A stretch of DNA of 64,000 bases. Source: Streptosporangiaceae bacterium. Its GTDB lineage: Bacteria > Actinomycetota > Actinomycetes > Streptosporangiales > Streptosporangiaceae. The position numbers and the translations under genes are program-made. The stretch covers positions 84,061 through 148,060 of the forward strand of contig JAOPYK010000249.1 in the NCBI GenBank assembly GCA_025964695.1, given 5' to 3'. The notes under the pieces were generated by a model, which saw nothing but the letters and a program-made list of their open reading frames with translations, had not been told where the DNA came from and made no database searches. Shown here one piece after another: positions 1 to 8,090 of the stretch (its first letter is position 1; every line of letters begins with the position of its first letter).

Positions 1-1035
1 GTGCTGCGCAGGAGGTTCTCCGCCTCCGGGCTGCTCCCCGACGTCCGCCGCCACGGCTGCACGTATCTGCAGTACGTCGGAAAGGCACTGTCGTACGCGC
101 TGGCCACGCCCGGGCGGCCCGACGACCGTGACAACCCGCTGAAGGTCGCCTTCGGAAACGAGGCGGCACCACTGGAGCAGAAGGCCTTCGCCGACCGCTT
201 CGGCTGCCTGGTCATCGACGCCTACGGCTCCACCGAGACCGCCATCGCGCTGTCGCCCGACCCGCTGGGACCACCGGGCGCGCTCGGCCGGCTGGCCGAC
301 GGCATCAAGATCCTCAACTCGGAGACCGGAGCCGAATGCCCGCCCGCCGTCCTGGACGGCGACGGCCGGCTCATCAACGGGGACGCGGCGATCGGCGAAC
401 TGGTCGGCACCCGGGGGCTCGGGCTCTTCGACGGCTACTACAACGACGCCGAGGCGGACGCGGAACGGCTGCGGGGCGGCATGTTCTGGAGCGGCGACTT
501 CGGGTACGCCGACGAGAACGGCTACGTGTTCTTCACCGGACGGTCCCTGGACCGACTCCGCGTCGACGGTGAGAACTTCGGCGCCGCACAGGTCGAGAGG
601 GTGCTGGCCGAGCTGCCCGGGATCGCGCGGCTGGCGGTGTACGGGGTACCGGACGTGGCCGCCGGCGACCAGGTGATGCTCTCGGTCGTCCTCTCCGTCA
701 ACACCGGCCGCTTCGATCCCGAGGCGTTCACCGGCTACCTGGAGCGGCGCCGGGACCTCAGTCCCAAGTGGGCGCCACGGTACGTCAGGGTGGCCCGCGA
801 GCTCCCGGCCACCGCCTCCAACAAGATCCTCAAACGCAGGCTGGCGCTGGAGGGCTGGCACACCACCGACCCGGTGTGGTGGCGGCCCGGCAAGGATCTC
901 ACCTACCGGCTGATGACCTCTGGCGACGTGGCGCGGCTGCGCGGCGAGTTCGAGACACGCGGCCGCCTGCACCTGCTGGCCGACCAGTCCCCTGGCGGGG
1001 GCGCGCCCCCCGACCATCTGGAAAGGAACGGATAA
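1..1035 (+). CDS. FadD17-like acyl-CoA synthetase, C-terminal part (cut by window start)
   Basis: Adenylate-forming acyl-CoA ligase that would activate a steroid side-chain acid to its CoA thioester. The open frame runs from the first base, so the 5' end lies outside the window. What remains is the C-terminal portion of the A domain and the lid: the YGSTE motif (residues 75-79 of the visible part), the FWSGDFGYADENG stretch, the hinge motif TGRSLDRLRVDGEN, and the terminal SNKILKRRL lysine motif. The LRVDGEN hinge resembles mycobacterial FadD17 rather than general fatty-acid ligases. Its stop TAA directly abuts the GTG of the next gene, so the two are co-transcribed. The steroid role is inferred from the operon; ligase activity is secure. 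Confidence 0.85.
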   Translation: MLRRRFSASGLLPDVRRHGCTYLQYVGKALSYALATPGRPDDRDNPLKVAFGNEAAPLEQKAFADRFGCLVIDAYGSTETAIALSPDPLGPPGALGRLADGIKILNSETGAECPPAVLDGDGRLINGDAAIGELVGTRGLGLFDGYYNDAEADAERLRGGMFWSGDFGYADENGYVFFTGRSLDRLRVDGENFGAAQVERVLAELPGIARLAVYGVPDVAAGDQVMLSVVLSVNTGRFDPEAFTGYLERRRDLSPKWAPRYVRVARELPATASNKILKRRLALEGWHTTDPVWWRPGKDLTYRLMTSGDVARLRGEFETRGRLHLLADQSPGGGAPPDHLERNG

Positions 1036-2169
1036 GTGGACTTCAACCTCACCGAAGACCAAAAGGAACTGGAGGGGCTCGCCGCCGATCTGCTCGCGCG
1101 TGAGGCGACGGCCGAGAGGCTGGAGACCCACGAGAAGAGCGGCGCCCCGTACGACCGCGCGCTGTGGAAGGCCCTGGCCCAGGCCGGGCTGCTCGGCATC
1201 GCGCTGCCGGAGGAGGTCGGCGGTGCCGGACTCGGCGCCGTGGAGCTGGCCGTGGTGCTGCGCGCGATCGGCGAGCAGGCCGCTCCGGTGCCCGCCTACG
1301 CCTCGCTCGCATTGGCCGCACTGCCGATCGCCGAACACGGCACGCCGGAGCAGCGGCGGCTGCTGGCTCCGCTCGCCGACGGCGAGACGGTGCTGACCGG
1401 CGCCTACCGCGAACAAGGCGACGGGCTGGCCGCCACGGCTCGCCGTGACGGCGACGGCTATGTGCTGACCGGGGTGAAGACCTTCGTGCCGTACGCGTCC
1501 GAGGCGTCGTACATCCTGATCCCCGCACGCGTCGAGGGCGGGGCAGTGGGCGTCTTCCTGGTGGAGCCGGCGGCGGTCACGCTCACCCCGCACCCGGCGG
1601 CCACCGGCGAGCCCATGTCCCGCATCGCGCTCGACGGCGTACGTGTCGGTGCAGGCGCGCTGCTCGGCGGGACCGCGGACGGTGCCGCGTGGACCACTCT
1701 GCGCCGGTTCGCGGTGGCGGGTGCGGTCGCCACCGTCTCCGGCGTCATCGACGGCGCGCTCAAGCTGACCACCGAGTACGTCAAGAACCGGCAGCAGTTC
1801 GACCGGGCGCTGGCGCAGTTCCAGGCGGTCACCATGCAGATCGGTGATGTCTACATCGCCAAGCGGGCCCTGGACGTCGGAGTCTGGGCCGGGGTCTGGC
1901 GGCTGGAAGAGGCCGCCCGGCACGCCGGCGACACCGACGTCGACGAGGTGCTGGCGATCGCCGCCTACAACGCCTGCGACCCGGTGGTGAAGGCGCTCTA
2001 CACCTGCCAGCACCTGCACGGCGGCATCGGCCTGGACGTCACCTACCCGTTGCACCGCTACTTCGCGGCGGCCAAGCACTACGGGCACCTGCTCGGCGGC
2101 GCCGAGGCGCAGCTCGACGTCCTCGGCGGCCTCATCGCCGACGCCCCCACCGTCTCCATGAGCATCTGA
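1036..2169 (+). CDS. Acyl-CoA dehydrogenase, ChsE1/FadE28-like subunit
   Basis: Flavin-dependent acyl-CoA dehydrogenase of 377 aa. It starts with GTG directly after the ligase stop, preceded by an AAGGAACGG ribosome site. The N-terminal helical, beta and C-terminal helical domains are all present. The C-terminal HLHGGIGLDVTYPLHRYF stretch closely matches what I remember of mycobacterial FadE28, a subunit that only works in an alpha2beta2 heterotetramer with its FadE29 partner. The partner-like gene follows 16 bp downstream. The pair would oxidise a C22 steroid-CoA with a three-carbon side chain to the 17(20)-enoyl-CoA. Assignment to ChsE1 rather than ChsE4 rests on remembered sequence and gene order. 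Confidence 0.8.
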   Translation: MDFNLTEDQKELEGLAADLLAREATAERLETHEKSGAPYDRALWKALAQAGLLGIALPEEVGGAGLGAVELAVVLRAIGEQAAPVPAYASLALAALPIAEHGTPEQRRLLAPLADGETVLTGAYREQGDGLAATARRDGDGYVLTGVKTFVPYASEASYILIPARVEGGAVGVFLVEPAAVTLTPHPAATGEPMSRIALDGVRVGAGALLGGTADGAAWTTLRRFAVAGAVATVSGVIDGALKLTTEYVKNRQQFDRALAQFQAVTMQIGDVYIAKRALDVGVWAGVWRLEEAARHAGDTDVDEVLAIAAYNACDPVVKALYTCQHLHGGIGLDVTYPLHRYFAAAKHYGHLLGGAEAQLDVLGGLIADAPTVSMSI

Positions 2170-2185
2170 CAGGGAGTGTTCAGCA

Positions 2186-3364
2186 GTGTTCATTGACTTG
2201 ACCGACGAGCAGAAGGAACTCCGCGCGGAGCTGCGGGACTACTTCCACAAGTGCCTCGACGACGAACAGCGTGACAAGATCGCGCACGATCCGTTCGGCA
2301 TCGCGTACATGGAGCACTGTAAGCGGCTCGGCCGTGACGGCATGCTCGGCGTCGCCTGGCCCAAGGACTACGGTGGCCGGGGCTTCGGCCCGATGGAGCA
2401 GCAGATCTTCGCCAACGAGATCGCCCGCGCCGAGGTGCCGTACCCGATCATCACGCTCAACAGTGTCGCCCCGACGATCCTGCAGTACGGGACCGAGGAG
2501 CAGAAGGCGTTCTTCCTGCCCCGGATCCTCAAGGGTGAGTGCCACTTCGCGATCGGCTACAGCGAGCCGGGCGCGGGCACCGACCTGGCCTCACTGCGGA
2601 CCACGGCGGTGAAGGACGGCGATCACTATGTCGTCAACGGCCAAAAGATCTTCACCTCGGGCGCGCACTACTCGGACTACGTGTGGCTGGCCGCCCGCAC
2701 CGACACCGATCCGGGCGGCAAGAAGCACAAGGGCATCTCGATGCTCATCGTCGACTGCAAGGACCCGGGGTTCTCGTGGACGCCGATCGTCACCATGGAC
2801 GGCCGGCACCACACCAACTCGACGTACTACCAGGATGTGCAGGTCCCCGTCGGCATGCTCATCGGCGAGGAGCACAAGGGCTGGAACCTCATCGTCAACC
2901 AGCTCAACCACGAGCGGGTGACGCTCGGGCCGGCGGGCAACATCGGGCACACCTACGACCGGTTCGAGCACTGGGCGCGTACCGCCGTCGGACGCGACGG
3001 AAAGGCCCTGATCGAGGAGCCGGCGGTGCGCCGCGCGGTCGGCCAGGTGTACGGCTACCTACGCGTCAACGAGTTCCTCAACTGGCAGGTCGCTGCCAAC
3101 ATGGACCTCGGCTGGCTGGGCGCGCCGGACGCCTCGGCCACCAAGATCTATGGTTCGGAGCGGATGCAGGACGTGGGCCGGATCGTCGGTGACGTCCTCG
3201 CCCGTTTCGGTGACCCGGGTGACCCCGCGACGGCCGCGTTCATCGACCGGCTCGACCACGGCGTCAAGGGCGCCGTGGTCCTGACCTTCGGGGGCGGCGT
3301 GAACGAGATCCAGCGGGAGCTGATCGCGATGATCGGACTGGGCCTGCCCCGGGCTCCGCGTTAG
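2186..3364 (+). CDS. Acyl-CoA dehydrogenase, ChsE2/FadE29-like subunit
   Basis: Acyl-CoA dehydrogenase of 392 aa starting at GTG (AGGGAG upstream). The N-terminus MFIDLTDEQKELRAELRDYF, the flavin/substrate stretch AIGYSEPGAGTDLASLRTTA and the C-terminal TFGGGVNEIQRE follow mycobacterial FadE29 (ChsE2) closely over the whole length as I recall it. It should form the heterotetramer with the upstream subunit and carry most FAD contacts. Substrate is predicted to be 3-oxo-4-pregnene-20-carboxyl-CoA. An 87-bp gap with strong hairpins separates it from the hydratase fusion, the largest gap in this operon. Confidence 0.85.
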   Translation: MFIDLTDEQKELRAELRDYFHKCLDDEQRDKIAHDPFGIAYMEHCKRLGRDGMLGVAWPKDYGGRGFGPMEQQIFANEIARAEVPYPIITLNSVAPTILQYGTEEQKAFFLPRILKGECHFAIGYSEPGAGTDLASLRTTAVKDGDHYVVNGQKIFTSGAHYSDYVWLAARTDTDPGGKKHKGISMLIVDCKDPGFSWTPIVTMDGRHHTNSTYYQDVQVPVGMLIGEEHKGWNLIVNQLNHERVTLGPAGNIGHTYDRFEHWARTAVGRDGKALIEEPAVRRAVGQVYGYLRVNEFLNWQVAANMDLGWLGAPDASATKIYGSERMQDVGRIVGDVLARFGDPGDPATAAFIDRLDHGVKGAVVLTFGGGVNEIQRELIAMIGLGLPRAPR

Positions 3365-3366
3365 CA

Positions 3367-3420
3367 GACCCGTCGGGTCGTGGCGTGTCCCGCGTGGACG
3401 GGACTCCTCATGCGGGACAC
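3367..3420. other. Intercistronic hairpins before the hydratase fusion
   Basis: Two perfect inverted repeats lie in the 87-bp gap: GACCC/GGGTC (3367-3379, 3-nt loop) and GTGTCCCGC/GCGGGACAC (3385-3393 with 3412-3420). Neither is followed by a T run. They may stabilise or segment the polycistronic mRNA rather than terminate it. Confidence 0.45.
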
Positions 3421-3451
3421 CTCACGGCCCGACGAGACAGGAGGGACGAGA

Positions 3452-4849
3452 ATGAACGCCTCACTTCACGAGCAGCTCATGGCGCTCGCGGAGAAGCTGA
3501 GCGCCGCGGGGGAGAGCGCGGCCCCGCCCTGCCCGGACCCCGTCAACGCCGCCATGATCCGCAACTGGGTCCAGGCGATCGGCGACACCGACCCGTCGTG
3601 GGAGAGCACGGCGCCGCCCGCCATGATCCAGGTGTGGTCGATGCAGGGGCTGGGTGCCGTACGCGCCGGTTCGGTGGCCGACGATCCGCTGGGGCTGCTC
3701 AACGACAACGGCTTCACCGGGGTGGTCGCCACCAACTGCGAGCAGACCTACGACCGCTACCTCCGTCTCGGTGAGCCGCTCAGTTCCACCATGCGGTTCG
3801 GTGACTTCACCGGGCCCAAGAAGACCGGGCTGGGGGAGGGCTACTTCGTCACCTGGTACCAGACCTGGTACGACGCCGACGACCAGCGCGTCGCCGAGAT
3901 GCTTTTCCGGGTGCTGAAGTTCCGTCCCCGCGAGAAGGCCGGCGCCGCCGAGCCGAAGAGCGGCGGCAGATATCCGTTGCCGCCCGCCGTCGGCCTGGAC
4001 ACGCGCTTCTTCTGGGACGGTGTGCGCGAGGGCGAGTTGCGGATTCAGCGCTGTGCCGAATGTGGCGCGCTGCGACACCCGCCCGGCCCGATGTGCCCGG
4101 TATGCCACGCGACCGAGCGGGAGCACGTGGTCGCCGCGGGCCGTGGTCAGGTCTACAGCTACGTGGTGCACCACCATCCGCCGGTGCCGGGCCGTACGAC
4201 GCCGTTCGTGGTGGCCGTGGTCGAACTCGACGAGGGCGTACGGATCGTCGGCAACGTGATCGGCTGCTCCCCGTCCGAGGTACGGATCGGCATGCCGGTC
4301 GAGCTGACCTTCCAGCGGATGGACGACGAGGTCACCCTCGCGCAGTGGCGCCCGGCCGGATCGCCCGAGCCCGTGGCGGCGGATCCAGCCACGGAGCCCG
4401 CCACCGAGCCCCCCACCGAGCCCCCCACCGAGCCCGCCACCATGCCCGAGCTGACCATCCCGTTGACGCCGACCTTCATCATCGCCACGGCGCTGGCCAC
4501 CCGGGACTTCACGCCGGTGCATCACGACACCGAGCTGGCCCAGGCCCAGGGGTCGAAGGGCATCTTCCTCAACATCCTCACCACCATGGGCCTGGTGCAG
4601 CGTTACGTGACCGAGCAGATCCCGGGGGCCGTACTGGAGAGCATCAAGGTGCGGCTGGGCGCTCCCGCGTACGCCGGTGACACGCTCAGGCTCACCGGCC
4701 GGGTCGTCGAGCCGGCCGACGGGGATCCGCCCTCGGCCGCCATCGTCGAGGTACGCGGCGCCGTCAGCCTGGGCGACCACGTGACCGCGACCGTGCGGCT
4801 CGCCGGTGGGCACTCCACCGGCCAGGACCAGAAAGGCGGAGCCGCGTGA
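3452..4849 (+). CDS. Fused steroid enoyl-CoA hydratase: ChsH2 (hotdog + DUF35) joined to ChsH1 (MaoC)
   Basis: A 465-aa protein started at ATG 3452 behind AGGAGGGA. An in-frame GTG further upstream has no ribosome site. Domain order: FAS1/MaoC-type hotdog (about 5-160), DUF35 zinc ribbon with Cys201, Cys204, Cys215, Cys218, DUF35 OB fold (to about 300), a TEP-rich repetitive linker (311-330), and a second MaoC hotdog (331-465) with the catalytic ATRDFTPVHHD motif (Asp352, His357). In Mycobacterium the same parts are two proteins, ChsH2 and ChsH1, which together hydrate the 17(20) double bond. The DUF35 part is known to bind the Ltp2 aldolase, encoded next with a 4-bp overlap. The fusion would fix subunit stoichiometry. 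Confidence 0.85.
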   Translation: MNASLHEQLMALAEKLSAAGESAAPPCPDPVNAAMIRNWVQAIGDTDPSWESTAPPAMIQVWSMQGLGAVRAGSVADDPLGLLNDNGFTGVVATNCEQTYDRYLRLGEPLSSTMRFGDFTGPKKTGLGEGYFVTWYQTWYDADDQRVAEMLFRVLKFRPREKAGAAEPKSGGRYPLPPAVGLDTRFFWDGVREGELRIQRCAECGALRHPPGPMCPVCHATEREHVVAAGRGQVYSYVVHHHPPVPGRTTPFVVAVVELDEGVRIVGNVIGCSPSEVRIGMPVELTFQRMDDEVTLAQWRPAGSPEPVAADPATEPATEPPTEPPTEPATMPELTIPLTPTFIIATALATRDFTPVHHDTELAQAQGSKGIFLNILTTMGLVQRYVTEQIPGAVLESIKVRLGAPAYAGDTLRLTGRVVEPADGDPPSAAIVEVRGAVSLGDHVTATVRLAGGHSTGQDQKGGAA

Positions 4850-6015
4850 GCACCCTGTCCGGCAAGGCGGCGATCGCCGGAATCGGCGCCACCGAGTTCT
4901 CCAAGGAGTCCGGGCGGTCCGAGCTGCGGCTCGCCGCCGAGGCCTGCCTGGACGCGATCAAGGACGCGGGACTCAGCCCGTCCGACGTGGACGGGCTGGT
5001 CACCTTCACCGCGGACAGCAACTCCGAGATCGCGGTGGCCCGTGAGCTGGGCACTCCCGGGCTTCGTTTCTTCTCCCGGGTGGACTACGGCGGTGGCGCG
5101 GCTTGTGGCACGGTCGCCCATGCCGCCATGGCCGTGGCCACCGGGCAGGCCGAGGTCGTGGTCTGCTACCGGGCGTTCAACGAGCGGTCCGGGCACCGCT
5201 TCGGTCAGGCCACCAAGGCCGGGAACGCCGCGACGTCGACCGGGCTGGAGTTCTCCTGGCACCTGCCCTACGGCTTCGCCACCCCGGCGGCCTGGGTCGC
5301 CATGCAGGCCCAGCGCTACGCGCACTTGTACGGCGCCACCAGCGAGGACTTCGGCCGGGTCGCGGTGGCGATGCGCCGGCACGCCGCCACCAACCCGAAG
5401 GCGTGGTTCTACCAGCGGCCCATCACGCTGGAGGAGCACCAGGCCTCCCGCTGGATCGTCGAGCCGCTGCACCTGCTCGACTGCTGCCAGGAGTCCGACG
5501 GCGGCGTGGCCATCGTGGTCACCACTCCCGAACGCGCCCGCGATCTGGCGCAGACGCCCGCCATCATCCAGTCCGCGGCCCAGGGCTCCGGCCGGGACCA
5601 GATGATGATGTTCAGCTACTACCAGGGCGACATCGCCACGCTGCCCGCGATGGGCCTGGTGGGTGAGCAGCTGTGGGGCGCCTCAGGCCTCGGCCCGCAG
5701 GACGTGCAGACCGCCATCCTCTATGACCACTTCACCCCGTTCGTGCTGATCCAGCTGGAGGAGCTGGGCTTCTGCGGGCGCGGTGAGGCACGTGACTACA
5801 TCGCCGGGGGAGGGATCGAGATCGATGGACGGCTGCCGGTCAACCCGCACGGGGGTCAGCTGGGCGAGGCGTACATCCACGGGATGAACGGTATCGCCGA
5901 AGGCGTCCGCCAGGTGCGCGGCACCTCGGTCAACCAGGTCCCCGACGTGCACAACGTCCTGGTCACCGCCGGCACCGGTGTCCCGACCAGCGGCCTGGTC
6001 CTGTCCAAGCCCTGA
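4846..6015 (+). CDS. ltp2: Ltp2-like steroid side-chain aldolase (thiolase superfamily)
   Basis: A 389-aa thiolase-fold protein whose GTG start overlaps the preceding stop (GTGA). It would cleave 17-hydroxy-3-oxo-4-pregnene-20-carboxyl-CoA to androstenedione and propionyl-CoA. Ltp2 enzymes keep the thiolase fold but use a retro-aldol mechanism. Tyr293 (in ILYDHF) and Tyr343 (in GEAYIHG) fall where, from memory, two catalytic tyrosines are reported for the Thermomonospora curvata enzyme. The usual C-terminal CxG thiolase motif is replaced by TAGTGVP. The aldolase needs the DUF35 domain of the upstream fusion as partner. It ends the operon and faces a convergent membrane-protein gene. Confidence 0.88.
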   Translation: MSTLSGKAAIAGIGATEFSKESGRSELRLAAEACLDAIKDAGLSPSDVDGLVTFTADSNSEIAVARELGTPGLRFFSRVDYGGGAACGTVAHAAMAVATGQAEVVVCYRAFNERSGHRFGQATKAGNAATSTGLEFSWHLPYGFATPAAWVAMQAQRYAHLYGATSEDFGRVAVAMRRHAATNPKAWFYQRPITLEEHQASRWIVEPLHLLDCCQESDGGVAIVVTTPERARDLAQTPAIIQSAAQGSGRDQMMMFSYYQGDIATLPAMGLVGEQLWGASGLGPQDVQTAILYDHFTPFVLIQLEELGFCGRGEARDYIAGGGIEIDGRLPVNPHGGQLGEAYIHGMNGIAEGVRQVRGTSVNQVPDVHNVLVTAGTGVPTSGLVLSKP

Positions 6016-6663
6016 TCCGCGCGGACCGGCGCGGTCATCAGGTTTGCGGCGCGTGACGTGATCGCGTGGGTGATGGCAGGCGAAGAGGGCGCCGAGCAGG
6101 ATCCCGGTGAGCATGGAGACCACGTGGCCCACGGCGGCGATGTCGAAGCCGGTGATCCCCTCGAACAGGAACGGCGCCAGCAAGAGCCAGCCGGCCAGGG
6201 CCACGGCCCGCTGCCAGAGCCCGCGCCCATAGCACACGACGGCCACCAGCGCGGAGACGGTCACATACGAGGGGCCCACATCGATGGCATGCCGGATGGC
6301 CTGAGGTGCCGCGCCCACCGACACCCGTACGGCCGTGATGCCCTCGCTGACGAGCGTGCCCGTGATATGGGCGATGATCACCAGGAGCGCCGACCGCAGG
6401 TTGCCGAACCGCCGGACCAGCAGCACCAGGCCGGTCGAGGTCAGCACGATCCACAGCAGCATCGTGTTTTCGCTGACGAACGCGGAGACGACCAGGGTGG
6501 ACACCGGGCGGTTGGTGAGGTTCGTGAGGTTGGTGCTCGCCCAGCGCATGAAGAACCGCTGGTCCGCCGCCGACAGGGAGTGGGCGACGATTGCGTACAT
6601 CGCGGCCAGCACGGCGAGGTACGCGACCGGCACGGGATATCTGCGCAGGAGACCACTGAGCAT
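5683..6663 (-). CDS. Rhomboid-like membrane protein with a read-through C-terminus
   Basis: 326 aa as read; about the first 200 residues form six hydrophobic segments and are clearly paralogous to the next gene upstream (6698-7408). Conserved points include WASTNL, NRPVSTLVVSAFVSE, a GPSY serine motif (Ser132) and a late-helix GH motif (His180). These two motifs fit the Ser-His dyad of rhomboid proteases, although GPSY replaces the usual GASG. Homology ends near residue 205. The remaining 120 or so residues are hydrophilic and antisense to the aldolase gene, overlapping it by 333 bp. A stop exists at 6038 in another frame, so a one-base indel or lost stop may explain the extension. Start is ATG 6663. 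Confidence 0.6.
   Translation of the reverse strand: MLSGLLRRYPVPVAYLAVLAAMYAIVAHSLSAADQRFFMRWASTNLTNLTNRPVSTLVVSAFVSENTMLLWIVLTSTGLVLLVRRFGNLRSALLVIIAHITGTLVSEGITAVRVSVGAAPQAIRHAIDVGPSYVTVSALVAVVCYGRGLWQRAVALAGWLLLAPFLFEGITGFDIAAVGHVVSMLTGILLGALFACHHPRDHVTRRKPDDRAGPRGSGLGQDQAAGRDTGAGGDQDVVHVGDLVDRGAAHLADAFGDTVHPVDVRLAQLTPVRVDRQPSIDLDPSPGDVVTCLTAPAEAQLLQLDQHERGEVVIEDGGLHVLRAEA
6017..6034. terminator. Short GC hairpin between convergent genes
   Basis: CCGCGC (6017-6022) pairs with GCGCGG (6029-6034) across a 6-nt loop just after the aldolase stop. It is a modest hairpin without a T run and may serve both strands. Confidence 0.4.
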
Positions 6664-6697
6664 CGAGGGAAGCCTTAGGTGTTCGGTGGGGCGGGCA

Positions 6698-7408
6698 TCA
6701 GCCGGGGACGGGCGCGGGTGTCTCCTCAGGTGCGGGTGCGGGTGCGGGTGCGGGTGCCGGGCGGGTCTCGGCGCCGGGCCGGGCCGGGCGGCGCCTGCGG
6801 GACGCCTCGCGGGCGACGAATGCGCCGCCGATCATGGCTCCGCTGACCATGGAGACGAAATGTCCCACGCCGGAGACCTCGAGGGCGGGGAGACCCTCGA
6901 ACAGCGTGGGCGCGAGGGCGATCCAGCCGGCGAGGGCCAGGAGCCTGCTCCTGCGGTCCGCCCCGTAAAGGATCACCGCGATCAAAGCCGCCGCGACGAC
7001 GTAGGACGGGCCGACGTCGGCGTCTCCCCGGACCGAGTCGGGCACCGCGCCGATCGACACCCGCCAGGCCGTCAGGCCCTGGCTGAGCAGGGTGCCCAGG
7101 ACATGGGCACCACCGGCCAGCAGCACGGCGCGCAGGTTGCCGAACCGGCGGGCCAGCGGGAAGAGCGCGAGCGAACCCACGATCAGCCAGGCGATCACGG
7201 AGTCCTCGGAGACGAACGCGGAGACCACCAGGGTGCCGACGGGGTTGACGGGCAGGCGGTCAAGGTTGGTGCTGGCCCAGGCCACGAAGGATCGTTGCCG
7301 TCCCGGTGACAGCGCGTAGGCGTAGATGGTGGACACGACGACCAGCCCGGCCAGATAGCCGAACGGCGCCGTGTAGCGACGGATGAGACCGCTGAATCCA
7401 CCGAGCAC
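6698..7408 (-). CDS. Rhomboid-like membrane protein
   Basis: A 236-aa, six-segment membrane protein with GTG start. It holds VGPSY (Ser135) and GVGHFVS (His183), plausible positions for a rhomboid serine-histidine dyad, and a cytoplasmic tail made of Ala-Pro repeats (about 215-233). It lies 34 bp upstream of a paralogue of the same strand, so the pair is a tandem duplication and probably one transcript. Substrate and function are unknown. It could also be an inactive rhomboid-fold protein because the residue after the serine is Tyr rather than Gly. Confidence 0.65.
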   Translation of the reverse strand: MLGGFSGLIRRYTAPFGYLAGLVVVSTIYAYALSPGRQRSFVAWASTNLDRLPVNPVGTLVVSAFVSEDSVIAWLIVGSLALFPLARRFGNLRAVLLAGGAHVLGTLLSQGLTAWRVSIGAVPDSVRGDADVGPSYVVAAALIAVILYGADRRSRLLALAGWIALAPTLFEGLPALEVSGVGHFVSMVSGAMIGGAFVAREASRRRRPARPGAETRPAPAPAPAPAPEETPAPVPG

Positions 7409-7473
7409 GGACGCAGCCTACGAGGCAAAGGTGGATGAAACCTGAGAGTTTACGGCCTGTTGACTTATAGCGT

Positions 7474-7515
7474 TCCGTGGTCATGCGATCACTTTGGCGG
7501 TCGCATGACCACGGA
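7474..7515. terminator. Strong 15-bp hairpin
   Basis: A perfect 15-bp inverted repeat (arms 7474-7488 and 7501-7515, 12-nt loop) lies 16 bp beyond the stop of the 163-aa minus-strand gene and upstream of the rhomboid-like gene. Its position suits factor-independent termination or an mRNA 3' stabiliser; no T run follows. Confidence 0.7.
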
Positions 7516-7530
7516 GACGGGCCGGTGTGG

Positions 7531-8022
7531 TCAGTGGGCGGGACGGTAGCGGCGCAGCCGCGCGGCGGCCCGCCGGGGGCCCGTGCTGACCGCCACCGAG
7601 CGGAATCCGCCCGGTGCCTCGGCCACCCAGAAGGCCCCGGCGACCGCGGTCGCGATCACCCGGCGGGTCGTACGGCGGGTACGGAACTCGACGATCACCT
7701 CGGTCGTCGCAGGATCGGTCCCCGGCTGCGGGACGTCCGGCAGATGTCCCCAGGCCAGCGCCCATCGGCCCGCCGCCCTGTCAGTGTCCCACCGGCCGTG
7801 GCGCCGCCCCGCTCTGCGACCTCGCAGAGCGCCGCGCAGCAGGGTCTGGTCGAGGCCGCCGGCCACGGCCACGTCGATCAGCCCGTCGCCGGTGTGGACC
7901 TCGAGGGCGGGCCGCCAGCCGGTGGTCTCGGCGCGTGAACCGCGGCCGATGTGCAGATCCCAGCCGCTCTCTGGCAGGGACAGATCGGGGGAGTCCGGTG
8001 GTGTCGTGAGAATGGGGGCCAT
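7531..8022 (-). CDS. Hypothetical protein downstream of the MFS exporter
   Basis: A 163-aa protein starting at ATG 8022 (AGGTG upstream). The same frame stays open much further upstream, but that part is antisense-like sequence in the wrong frame of the exporter gene. The N-terminus is acidic; the middle reads GWRPALEVHTGDGLIDVAVA, and the C-terminus is rich in Arg (RRAAARLRRYRP). There is no signal peptide or membrane segment. I do not recognise the family. It follows the exporter on the same strand after a 68-bp gap that contains a hairpin, so it may be partly co-expressed. Confidence 0.6.
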   Translation of the reverse strand: MAPILTTPPDSPDLSLPESGWDLHIGRGSRAETTGWRPALEVHTGDGLIDVAVAGGLDQTLLRGALRGRRAGRRHGRWDTDRAAGRWALAWGHLPDVPQPGTDPATTEVIVEFRTRRTTRRVIATAVAGAFWVAEAPGGFRSVAVSTGPRRAAARLRRYRPAH

Positions 8023-8051
8023 GGGGGACACCTCGCTTGGGGAGCCGGGGC

Positions 8052-8079
8052 GGTACGGGTGGCGGGTCCCACCCGTACC
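8052..8079. terminator. Hairpin between exporter and downstream gene
   Basis: A perfect 11-bp stem (8052-8062 with 8069-8079, 6-nt loop) sits between the exporter stop (8091) and the next minus-strand start (8022). It could attenuate read-through from the exporter transcript. Confidence 0.6.
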
Positions 8080-8090
8080 ACCGGGGTTGA

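Noticed and set aside
3461..4813. 450-codon minus-strand frame opposite the hydratase fusion
   Set aside because: Repetitive Gly/His/Arg composition and antisense to a protein with intact zinc-ribbon and MaoC motifs.
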